Positions 1 through 5,958 of a DNA stretch of 6,728 nucleotides are shown in pieces (within the stretch, counting starts at the first letter, position 1; every line of letters begins with the position of its first letter). The notes below the pieces were generated by a model that saw nothing but the letters and a program-made list of their open reading frames with translations, was not told where the DNA came from and searched no databases. Made by a program: the position numbers and the translations under genes. Source of the stretch: CAIJXJ01 sp964445115 (GTDB lineage Bacteria > Pseudomonadota > Gammaproteobacteria > Burkholderiales > Methylophilaceae); assembly GCA_964445115.1 (NCBI GenBank), contig CAYUJU010000079.1, positions 1 through 6,728 on the forward strand, given 5' to 3'.

Positions 1-2573
1 CGCTCGATACGGCCCAGTTCGCGCAAGGCCACAGCCAGTCCATTCTGCCGTGGGTAACTACCCAGTTTTCGCAACATCAACGACGCGGTGACAGTGCCTT
101 GTTTGATCGATGTCGCAAGCCGTAGTATCTCGTCCCAATGCGTTTGGATGCTTTTGATATTCAAGTTGCCGCCGATCATACTCTGCAACGCTGGGTAATC
201 TTGGCCGCTTTTTGGTATATACAGCTTGGTATCCTTCAAATCGCGAATGCGAGGTGCAAAGCGAAAGCCCAGTAAATGCATGAGCGCGAAGACATGATCG
301 GTAAAGCCAGCGGTATCGGTGTAATGCTCTTCGATACGCAAATCCGATTCGTGATACAGCAAACCATCGAGCACATAGGTCGAATCGCGGATACCGACAT
401 TCACGACTTTGATGTGATATGGGGCGTACTGGTCGGAAATGTGGGTATAGAACAATCGGCCCGGTTCGCTGCCATACTTCGGATTGACATGACCCGAACT
501 TTCGCCCTTGCCGCCAGCCCGAAAACGCTGGCCGTCGGAAGACGACGTCGAGCCATCGCCCCAGTTTTCGGCAAACGCATGATTGAACTGGGCATTCACT
601 AACTCGGCTAATCCGGCGGAATAGGTTTCGTCCCGGATATGCCAAGCTTGAAGCCATGACAGTTTGGCGTAAGTTGTGCCGGGGCAAGACTCGGCCATTT
701 TGGTGAGTCCCAGATTAATGGCGTCGGCCAAGATTGCCGATAGCAATAAAGTGCGGTCCTTAGCCGGTTCTCCATCCTTTAAATGCACAAAATATCGGCT
801 GAAGCCGGTCCAGTCATCCACATCCATCAATAATTCGGTGATCTTGATGCGGGGCAGTAACATGCCCGCCTGGTTGATCAATTGTTGCGCGGCTTCGGGA
901 ACGACGGCCTCCAAAGGAGTGATTTTCAGCCCGGAATCGGTGATGATGGCATCGGGAAGTTCATTAGCCACTGCCAGACGATTGGCCGTGCTCAGTTGCT
1001 GTTCGAGCAACTGCAACCGATCATGCAGATATTGTTCGCAATCCGGATTGACGGCGACCGGCAATGCTTTTGCCTGTTTGAGTTCTTGGAATTTCCCGGA
1101 AGGCAACAGGTATTCGTCGAAGTCGCGAAATTGCCGGGAACCCTGTACCCAGATGTCGCCGGAACGGAGCGCGTTTTTCAGTTCGGTGAGTGCACAGATT
1201 TCATAGAAGCGACGGTCAAGCCCTTGGTCGGTATGTACCAGCGACTTCCAACGCGGCTTGATAAAAGCTGTCGGCGCATCAGTCGGCACTTTGCGATTGC
1301 CGGCACCGTTCATCGTGCGAATCACCTTAATGGCATCCAGCAGGTTCTGCGCCGCCGGTGCCGCTCGTAACGTCAGCACGTCCAGAAAATCCGGCGTATA
1401 GCGGCGGAGAGTGCTGAACTGCTCGGCAATCAAGTGTAAGTGATCGAATGCTGCGGGTTTGGCCAGTTGATCCGCTTCGATGATGCTTTGCTGGAAGTCG
1501 TCCCAGGAAATAACAGATTCGATTGCGGCGTAAGGATCGCTATCCGAATGCTTGGCATCCAATAATGCGTGGCCGATTTTTGAGAATAATCGTACCTTGT
1601 CGTTTATCGCCTTGCCCTGTTGTTGGAACTGATGTTGATGCTTGTGCTTGGCTGCGCTGAATAATTTCAGCAGGATGCGGTCATGTAGATCGATAATTTC
1701 GTCGATAATGGTAGCCGTGCTTTCCAAGGTTACAGCCACGAGCGTGGCATATCGGCGTTCGCTTTCAAACTTGCCGAGGTCCTGCGGCGTCATTTGCCCG
1801 CCTTCGCGTGCGATTTTTAATAGTCTGTTCTGATGAATATGCCGACCAATTCCGTCCGGCAAAGCAATTGCCTGAAAGGTTTTCAGCCGCTCAATATGCT
1901 CCAGCATGTAGCGGGAATTAGGCTTCAAAGGTGACTGGCGTAGCCAAACCAGCCAAGTCGTGTTGGAATCAGGCTTGATTTTCAGCAGATCGTCGAGCCG
2001 TTGTCGATGCAACGCCGTGAGCGGCTGGGCCAACGCCCGGTAGATGCTGCGATTCGCACGGGTGATAGCTTCGGCACAGGCTCGCTCAATCACGGTAAGC
2101 GTCGGTAGAATCACTTTGCGTTGGCGCAGTGCTTCCAAAGCATGAGCCGCTAACACTACACCTTTATCGGTTTGCATGGCGAGATCGGCCAGTGTTTTCA
2201 CCAGAAACCGGAAATCGGATAATCCGAAGGCCGATACTCCAAGATAGCCGCGCAGTTCCTGGAAATGTTCGCGCCGCGTTTCATCGCGCTCGCCGTATTT
2301 TCGCCAAGCGCCGGGATCGGTCTTGATTTGGCCGGCGATCCAGTGGATTACCGATTCCGCTACAGTTGCATTCGCAGCTAAAGCGTAACCAGGGTAGCGC
2401 AATAGACAAAGCTGCACCGCGAAACCAAGGCGATTGGCATCGCCCCGGCGCTGTCGAATCAGAGCCCAGTCGGATTCATTGAAAGTGTAATGGCGAATCA
2501 GGTCGTCTTGAGTATCAGGCAAGGCCAGCAAACCGCCCCGTTCCGTAGCGGACAAAACCAAGCGCCTGGACAT
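1..2573 (-). CDS. tnpA: Tn3-family transposase TnpA, 3' end beyond the left edge (857 residues visible)
   Basis: This is the DDE transposase that cuts and joins the transposon ends during replicative (cointegrate) transposition. I checked the frame codon by codon from the ATG at 2573 to the left edge and found no stop or frameshift. The N-terminus (SATERGGLLALPDT, then IRHYTFNESDW and RRGDANRLGFAVQLC) is the DNA-binding start typical of Tn21-like TnpA. The C-terminal catalytic region includes SDGQRF, with D680 the likely first catalytic Asp, and YTDTAGFTDHVF, with D753 the likely second. The family is usually about 990 residues, so roughly 130 are missing, including the expected catalytic Glu. 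The visible end is LRELGRIE. The start follows the tnpR stop by two bases (TAATAATG), which suggests translational coupling. Family assignment is very secure; the catalytic residue assignments are by analogy with Tn3 and Tn4430. Confidence 0.96.
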   Translation of the reverse strand, partial: MSRRLVLSATERGGLLALPDTQDDLIRHYTFNESDWALIRQRRGDANRLGFAVQLCLLRYPGYALAANATVAESVIHWIAGQIKTDPGAWRKYGERDETRREHFQELRGYLGVSAFGLSDFRFLVKTLADLAMQTDKGVVLAAHALEALRQRKVILPTLTVIERACAEAITRANRSIYRALAQPLTALHRQRLDDLLKIKPDSNTTWLVWLRQSPLKPNSRYMLEHIERLKTFQAIALPDGIGRHIHQNRLLKIAREGGQMTPQDLGKFESERRYATLVAVTLESTATIIDEIIDLHDRILLKLFSAAKHKHQHQFQQQGKAINDKVRLFSKIGHALLDAKHSDSDPYAAIESVISWDDFQQSIIEADQLAKPAAFDHLHLIAEQFSTLRRYTPDFLDVLTLRAAPAAQNLLDAIKVIRTMNGAGNRKVPTDAPTAFIKPRWKSLVHTDQGLDRRFYEICALTELKNALRSGDIWVQGSRQFRDFDEYLLPSGKFQELKQAKALPVAVNPDCEQYLHDRLQLLEQQLSTANRLAVANELPDAIITDSGLKITPLEAVVPEAAQQLINQAGMLLPRIKITELLMDVDDWTGFSRYFVHLKDGEPAKDRTLLLSAILADAINLGLTKMAESCPGTTYAKLSWLQAWHIRDETYSAGLAELVNAQFNHAFAENWGDGSTSSSDGQRFRAGGKGESSGHVNPKYGSEPGRLFYTHISDQYAPYHIKVVNVGIRDSTYVLDGLLYHESDLRIEEHYTDTAGFTDHVFALMHLLGFRFAPRIRDLKDTKLYIPKSGQDYPALQSMIGGNLNIKSIQTHWDEILRLATSIKQGTVTASLMLRKLGSYPRQNGLAVALRELGRIE

Positions 2574-2575
2574 TA

Positions 2576-3136
2576 TTACTCAGTGGTCTTCAAATATTGG
2601 TATAGAGTTTCGCGGCTAATGCCATACTCGCGGGCCAACTTGGCTTTCTGCTCGCCGGCACTGGCCCGGCTTTGTAACTCTGCTACCTGCTCAGTCGATA
2701 GTGCTTTCTTGCGCCCCCGGTAAGCGCCGCGCTGTTTGGCCAGCGCGATGCCTTCGCGCTGCCGTTCGCGGATCAGCGCCCGTTCGAACTCGGCAAACGC
2801 TCCCATGACAGAAAGCAATAAATTGGCCATCGGCGAATCTTCGCCAGTGAAAGTCAAGCATTCCTTGACGAACTCGATGCGCACGCCGCGTTTGGTTAAT
2901 TGCTGAACCAAGCGCCGTAAGTCATCCAGATTTCTCGCCAAGCGGTCCATGCTATGCACGACGACCGTATCGCCTTCTCGAACAAACGCAAGTAGCTCGT
3001 CCAAGGCGGGGCGTTCGGTATCTTTGCCAGACGCCTTATCGGTAAAAACTTTACTGACCTCGACCTGTTCCAGTTGCCGTTCTGGATTTTGGTCGAACGA
3101 GCTGACTCTAATGTAACCAATCCGATGCCCTTGCAA
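2576..3136 (-). CDS. tnpR: Serine resolvase TnpR of Tn21/Tn501 type, TTG start
   Basis: This site-specific recombinase resolves the transposition cointegrate at res and probably represses its own promoter. It is small-serine-recombinase in layout: an N-terminal catalytic domain with IGYIRVSSFDQNPERQ (S12 the likely nucleophile, R10 beside it), the active-site segment HSMDRLARN (R65 and R68), the family block FTGEDSPMANLLLSVMGAF, the long helix FERALIRERQREG, and a C-terminal helix-turn-helix (LAREYGISRETLYQYL, about 167-182). I chose the TTG at 3136 because it gives exactly 186 residues, the length I recall for Tn21 TnpR, puts the conserved GHRIGYIRVS at the N-terminus, and has GAGGG eight bases upstream. 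A longer in-frame opening to 3217 would translate through res and is unlikely. It is intact and probably functional. Confidence 0.95.
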   Translation of the reverse strand: MQGHRIGYIRVSSFDQNPERQLEQVEVSKVFTDKASGKDTERPALDELLAFVREGDTVVVHSMDRLARNLDDLRRLVQQLTKRGVRIEFVKECLTFTGEDSPMANLLLSVMGAFAEFERALIRERQREGIALAKQRGAYRGRKKALSTEQVAELQSRASAGEQKAKLAREYGISRETLYQYLKTTE

Positions 3137-3144
3137 ATGAACAG

Positions 3145-3149
3145 CCCTC
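3145..3149 (-). promoter_or_regulatory. Ribosome binding site of tnpR
   Basis: GAGGG on the minus strand ends eight bases before the TTG at 3136. It supports the TTG start and not the longer opening at 3217. Confidence 0.7.
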
Positions 3150-3162
3150 AAAAAACCAAAAG

Positions 3163-3188
3163 TGTCAGGATAAAATCTATAGTCTTTA
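3163..3188. other. res site III (accessory resolvase site)
   Basis: The site begins with TGTCAGGATAAA at 3163 and ends in TATAGTCTTTA. The 9-base TATAGTCTT is also found in the same orientation in the right arm of site I. The boundaries are approximate. It overlaps the likely -10 box of tnpR. Confidence 0.55.
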
Positions 3189-3202
3189 GCAGCATGTGTC
3201 AA
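3174..3202 (-). promoter_or_regulatory. Probable tnpR(-tnpA) promoter inside res
   Basis: On the minus strand a perfect -35 box TTGACA (3202-3197) is followed, after a 17-base spacer, by TAGATT (3179-3174), which matches four of six positions of the -10 consensus. Transcription would start near 3167, about 30 bases before the tnpR start codon. The -35 box overlaps the outer half of resolvase site II and the -10 box lies in site III, so bound TnpR would block RNA polymerase. Autorepression of this kind is known for Tn3-family resolvases; here it is inferred from position. Confidence 0.6.
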
Positions 3203-3231
3203 TATTTGCAAAAACATACTCTATACTGACG
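3197..3231. other. res site II (accessory resolvase site)
   Basis: It is bounded by TGTCA at 3197-3201 and TGACG at 3227-3231, with an AT-rich interior. The length of about 34-35 bases matches the longer site II of Tn3-type res. It carries the -35 box of the likely tnpR promoter. Confidence 0.65.
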
Positions 3232-3245
3232 TCAAAACAGTGCAC

Positions 3246-3261
3246 AACCTGACATCAGGTT
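3246..3261. repeat. 16-base inverted repeat next to res site I
   Basis: AACCTGA and TCAGGTT are perfect 7-base complements separated by two bases. The right arm is shared with the left arm of res site I. No run of T follows on the minus strand, so it does not look like a terminator. Confidence 0.7.
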
Positions 3262-3280
3262 AGGGTATAGTCTTAACTGA
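3255..3280. other. res site I, the crossover site
   Basis: This is a 26-base imperfect inverted repeat, with 9 of 13 positions matching between TCAGGTTAGGGTA and the complement of the other arm. The centre is the AT at 3267-3268 within TATA, the expected place for the two-base staggered cut of a serine resolvase. The right arm includes the TAA stop and the last sense bases of the neighbouring efflux gene. Confidence 0.75.
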
Positions 3281-4712
3281 CACCGCCGCCCATAGCTTGG
3301 TACAGAGCTGCGCTATCGACAAGGCGCTGTGCCTGAGCCGCGATCAAGTTAATTCTGGTCTGTTGCGCCGCTTGTTGTGCGATCAGTTGCTGAACATAGC
3401 TGGCTGCACCCAGTGCATATTGCCTCTGCACGGATTGCAAAGAGCCCTGTGCCGCAGCATCGGCGGCGGCCAATGCCGCCAATGCCTGGGCATCGTTCTC
3501 CAGTGCGCGCAGGACATCGGCCACATTGCACAGGGATTCGAGCACCACGCTTTGGTAATTGGCTGCCGCGGCATCGAACGCGGCCAATGCCGCGCGCTTT
3601 TCGGCGGGCAGTGCGGGATTAAAGAGCGGCTGAGTAAGTTGTCCAAGGACGTTCCATATTGCCGAACCGGGGCCGAACAATGCGCCTGCAACCAAGGTCT
3701 GCGTAGCGAGATCGGCGCTGAGATTAAGTTGCGGATACAGCTTGGCGATTGCGCTGCCGTATTCCGCGTTGGCCGCGTGTAACAGCGCTTCTGCGCCCAG
3801 GATGTCGGGGCGGCGGCGCACCAACTCGGAAGGTACGATTAGGGGTAAATCGGACGGTAGGGTGAATTCTTCCAGCGTGAAAGTAGGTAATCGCCCATCT
3901 CCCGGGGCACGGCCGCTGAGTGCGGCCAACAGATGTTCATTCTGCTGGTTCTTTTTGCGCAACACAGGAAGGCCGGCGCGAGTCTGTTCCACTTGGGTTT
4001 GCAGTGCCAATACCTCATCCGGTGCGCCCTGGCCAAGACGCACGCGTTCTTGGGTAATGTGCAATTGTTCATCTTGCGCGCGAAGAATGGCCTCCGTAGT
4101 CTGTATTTGTGCCGCAAGCCTGGCTTGGGTGATCGCGGCGGTAACGATGTTGCCCGCCAAGGTCAGCTGCGCACCTTCCAATTCGTGGCGACGATACTCG
4201 GTTTGGGCGACTAAGGCTTCCAATGCGCGGCGGTTACCGCCGGCAAGATCGAGTTGGTAATTGACGTTAACACCCGCGTTAAACAAACTGAATTCCCGCG
4301 CCTGGTCATCTTGCCCCAATACGATGGGATTAAAGCGTTGTCGTTGAGCACTGAAACCGGCATCGACTTGAGGATACATCATCGCCCCCTCCTGCGCCGC
4401 ATGGATTTCCTGCGCCTGACGTAACGTGGCTCTTGCGGAAGCCAGCGTTGGACTGGCCTGAAAAGCCTGTTCTATCAGCGCGTCGAGTTTGGAAGATCCC
4501 AGATCACGCCACCACTGTGCACTCACGTTTGAGCCGATCCTAAAGTGTTGTGCCCCCCCAAAAGCCGTGGCTGCGGATGCCGTTTGAGTTGACAAAGGGG
4601 TTGCGGTGTAGGCTGGTGTATCGGGGGCTACCGGTGCTTTGAAATCGGGCCCTACGGTACAACCTGCCAGAAATCCGGCCAAAATGACGGCTGTATAGGT
4701 CAGAACCGTCAT
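3273..4712 (-). CDS. Outer-membrane efflux lipoprotein, NodT/OprM family (TolC-like channel)
   Basis: This is the outer-membrane channel of a tripartite efflux system; trimers form a barrel plus a long periplasmic tunnel. The N-terminus from the ATG at 4712 is a lipoprotein signal (MTVLTYTAVILAGFLAGC), with C18 the predicted lipidated residue, followed by TVGPDFKAP, a hallmark of this family. Two outer-membrane-factor repeats follow: the first begins near WWRDLG (residue 67) and the second contains RRRPDILGAEALL (about 299) and YPQLNLSADL. The product is 479 residues, normal for the family, and ends in GGGVS. An ATG at 4769 is in frame and would overlap the cytochrome gene, but it gives an 18-residue charged extension before the signal, so I prefer 4712. 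It starts 43 bases after the cytochrome stop. The stop codon lies inside res site I. The substrate cannot be told from sequence. Confidence 0.93.
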   Translation of the reverse strand: MTVLTYTAVILAGFLAGCTVGPDFKAPVAPDTPAYTATPLSTQTASAATAFGGAQHFRIGSNVSAQWWRDLGSSKLDALIEQAFQASPTLASARATLRQAQEIHAAQEGAMMYPQVDAGFSAQRQRFNPIVLGQDDQAREFSLFNAGVNVNYQLDLAGGNRRALEALVAQTEYRRHELEGAQLTLAGNIVTAAITQARLAAQIQTTEAILRAQDEQLHITQERVRLGQGAPDEVLALQTQVEQTRAGLPVLRKKNQQNEHLLAALSGRAPGDGRLPTFTLEEFTLPSDLPLIVPSELVRRRPDILGAEALLHAANAEYGSAIAKLYPQLNLSADLATQTLVAGALFGPGSAIWNVLGQLTQPLFNPALPAEKRAALAAFDAAAANYQSVVLESLCNVADVLRALENDAQALAALAAADAAAQGSLQSVQRQYALGAASYVQQLIAQQAAQQTRINLIAAQAQRLVDSAALYQAMGGGVS

Positions 4713-4755
4713 GTGATCGGTCTTCGATCGATCAATGCCGTGACGGTGTATTTCT

Positions 4756-5220
4756 TCAACGTTGCCCATAAAAATGTTCCACGAACGATTGACGGAAACT
4801 CTGATGGCAAGCCAGACAACTGCTTTGCAGATTCGCAAAGGCTGTAATCACGCCTTGTCCATCGTTCCGAGCGGCAACTTGTTCCAGCGCCCGCGCAGAT
4901 TGATGGGTTATTTCATCATGACTTTCGAACGTGCCCGTATCGGTGCCAATGAACGTCAGGATACGCATCTTCTCGATAACGGGCGGCTCTGGGTGCTCGG
5001 CGATCTGTGGTGCAACTTTGGCGACCAAAGCCCAATCTTCACGAGAAATAGCGTCAGTGATGGCCTGCATATTCCTACCGAGTTCTTGCATGATCCTTTG
5101 TAGTTCTAACGGCTTAACTTTGGTATCTCCATCAGCCCAAGCATGCGAGTAGATGCCGGCTATAAATACGCTGGCTGCAATGATAGTCAATAGATTTTTC
5201 GGGAAGTTTTGGTATGTCAT
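4756..5220 (-). CDS. Exported monohaem c-type cytochrome, cytochrome c'/c556-like
   Basis: This small periplasmic haem protein has 154 residues. It has a signal peptide with hydrophobic core LLTIIAASVFIAGIYS and a likely cut after AWA (residue 29). The only CXXCH motif, CLACH at 135-139, lies close to the C-terminus. A C-terminal haem motif in a protein of about 125 mature residues rich in predicted helix is the pattern of class II cytochromes (c', c556). The first helix holds Met44 and Met51, candidates for a sixth haem ligand as in c556; without one it would be a gas-binding c'-like protein. A good ribosome site (GAAGG, six bases before the ATG) supports the start. It sits 26 bases after the ATPase gene and 43 before the channel gene, so it is part of the operon. 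Its role with an exporter is unknown; electron transfer, NO binding or haem sensing are possible. Confidence 0.85.
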   Translation of the reverse strand: MTYQNFPKNLLTIIAASVFIAGIYSHAWADGDTKVKPLELQRIMQELGRNMQAITDAISREDWALVAKVAPQIAEHPEPPVIEKMRILTFIGTDTGTFESHDEITHQSARALEQVAARNDGQGVITAFANLQSSCLACHQSFRQSFVEHFYGQR

Positions 5221-5246
5221 AAAGTACCTTCAATTTAATTGTTTTC

Positions 5247-5957
5247 TCACTCAAATCCTCGTCCTTCGCCGACTTCCTCATGGGCCACGCCGTCCCGGAT
5301 ATGGTAGATGCGTTTGAAAGTGGGAATAATTTTTTCATCGTGGGTGACAACGATGATGGCGGTCTCGAACTGGCGTGCCATGTTGTTTAGGATACGAATA
5401 ACGGCCATGGCCCGTTCACTGTCGAGCGGCGCGGTGGGCTCGTCGGCAAGGATCACAGGGGGGCGATTGACCAACCCCCGCGCGATGGCCACGCGCTGCT
5501 GTTCGCCGCCGGAAAGCTGCGACGGCATGGCACGGGCGCGGTGTTGTACATCCAGTGCGGTGAGAAGCTCCAGTGCTTTCGCACGCGCATTACTATTGGG
5601 TATACCTGCCAACATCGGCAGCAGTGCAACGTTGTCGGTCACATCGAGAAAAGGAATCAGGTAGGGTGCCTGGAATACGAAGCCGATCTTGTCGCGCCGC
5701 AAGGCTCGCAGGTCACGTACTTTCCAATCGTTGTCAAAGATCACCTCATCACCCAGAACCATACGGCCGGCAGTCGGATCGATCACCGCTCCCAGACACT
5801 TGAGCAGGGTGCTCTTACCGGACCCTGATGGTCCGATGAGTCCTACCACTTCACCCGGAGCAATCTGCATATCCACGCCCCTCAAGGCATGAACAGCGGT
5901 ATCGCCCTCGCCGTAGCGTTTCTTTAAACCTTCAATGTGAATGCCTTTGCCGCTCAC
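5247..5957 (-). CDS. ABC exporter ATPase, MacB/LolD/DevA type
   Basis: This cytoplasmic ATP-binding subunit powers the FtsX-type permease encoded next to it. All the motifs are present in 236 residues: Walker A GPSGSGKST (42-50), Q-loop Q96, signature LSGGEQQ (148-154), Walker B VILADEP with catalytic E173, D-loop near PLDSE (177-181) and switch H206 in VVTHDEK. The sequence and size fit the family that includes LolD, MacB's ATPase domain and DevA. The start is GTG at 5957, chosen because a full AGGAGG lies five bases upstream within the last permease codons. The gap to the permease stop is one base, so translation is coupled. The motif reads DEPTAPLD where Ala or Asn is more usual before LD; this is probably tolerated. 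Confidence 0.94.
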   Translation of the reverse strand: MSGKGIHIEGLKKRYGEGDTAVHALRGVDMQIAPGEVVGLIGPSGSGKSTLLKCLGAVIDPTAGRMVLGDEVIFDNDWKVRDLRALRRDKIGFVFQAPYLIPFLDVTDNVALLPMLAGIPNSNARAKALELLTALDVQHRARAMPSQLSGGEQQRVAIARGLVNRPPVILADEPTAPLDSERAMAVIRILNNMARQFETAIIVVTHDEKIIPTFKRIYHIRDGVAHEEVGEGRGFE

Positions 5958-5958
5958 C

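Larger units (their letters stand above)
3163..3281 (-). other. res: res recombination site (three resolvase binding sites)
   Basis: This AT-rich region upstream of tnpR is where two copies of the transposon in a cointegrate are recombined by TnpR. Three sites can be recognised: site I about 3254-3281 (crossover), site II about 3197-3231, and site III about 3163-3188. Site I and site II centres are about 53 bases apart, near the spacing known for Tn3/gamma-delta. Site boundaries are read by eye from TGTCA/TGAC ends and TATA centres and could shift by a few bases. The 3' end of the outer-membrane efflux gene overlaps site I. Confidence 0.8.

Noticed and set aside
421..440. D714 in HISDQYAPYH as the second catalytic Asp of TnpA.
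   Set aside because: The spacing of about 73 residues from D680 to D753 (TDTAG) agrees better with the Tn3 and Tn4430 catalytic pairs than the 34 residues to D714.
1..2573. The transposase region could be a decayed pseudogene, since many short open frames lie in it on both strands.
   Set aside because: Reading the minus-strand frame from 2573 codon by codon shows no stop to the left edge and continuous TnpA motifs. The short frames are shadows.
3137..3217. A longer resolvase starting at 3217.
   Set aside because: It would translate through res sites II and III, and the extra 27 residues are not resolvase-like. The TTG at 3136 gives the family length and has a ribosome site.
3246..3261. Rho-independent terminator after the efflux operon.
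   Set aside because: The stem is only seven bases with a two-base loop and there is no T-run after it on the minus strand.
4713..4838. N-terminal extension of the efflux channel to 4838 or 4769.
   Set aside because: It overlaps the cytochrome coding sequence and would put charged residues before a normal lipoprotein signal. ATG at 4712 gives a standard signal with LAGC.
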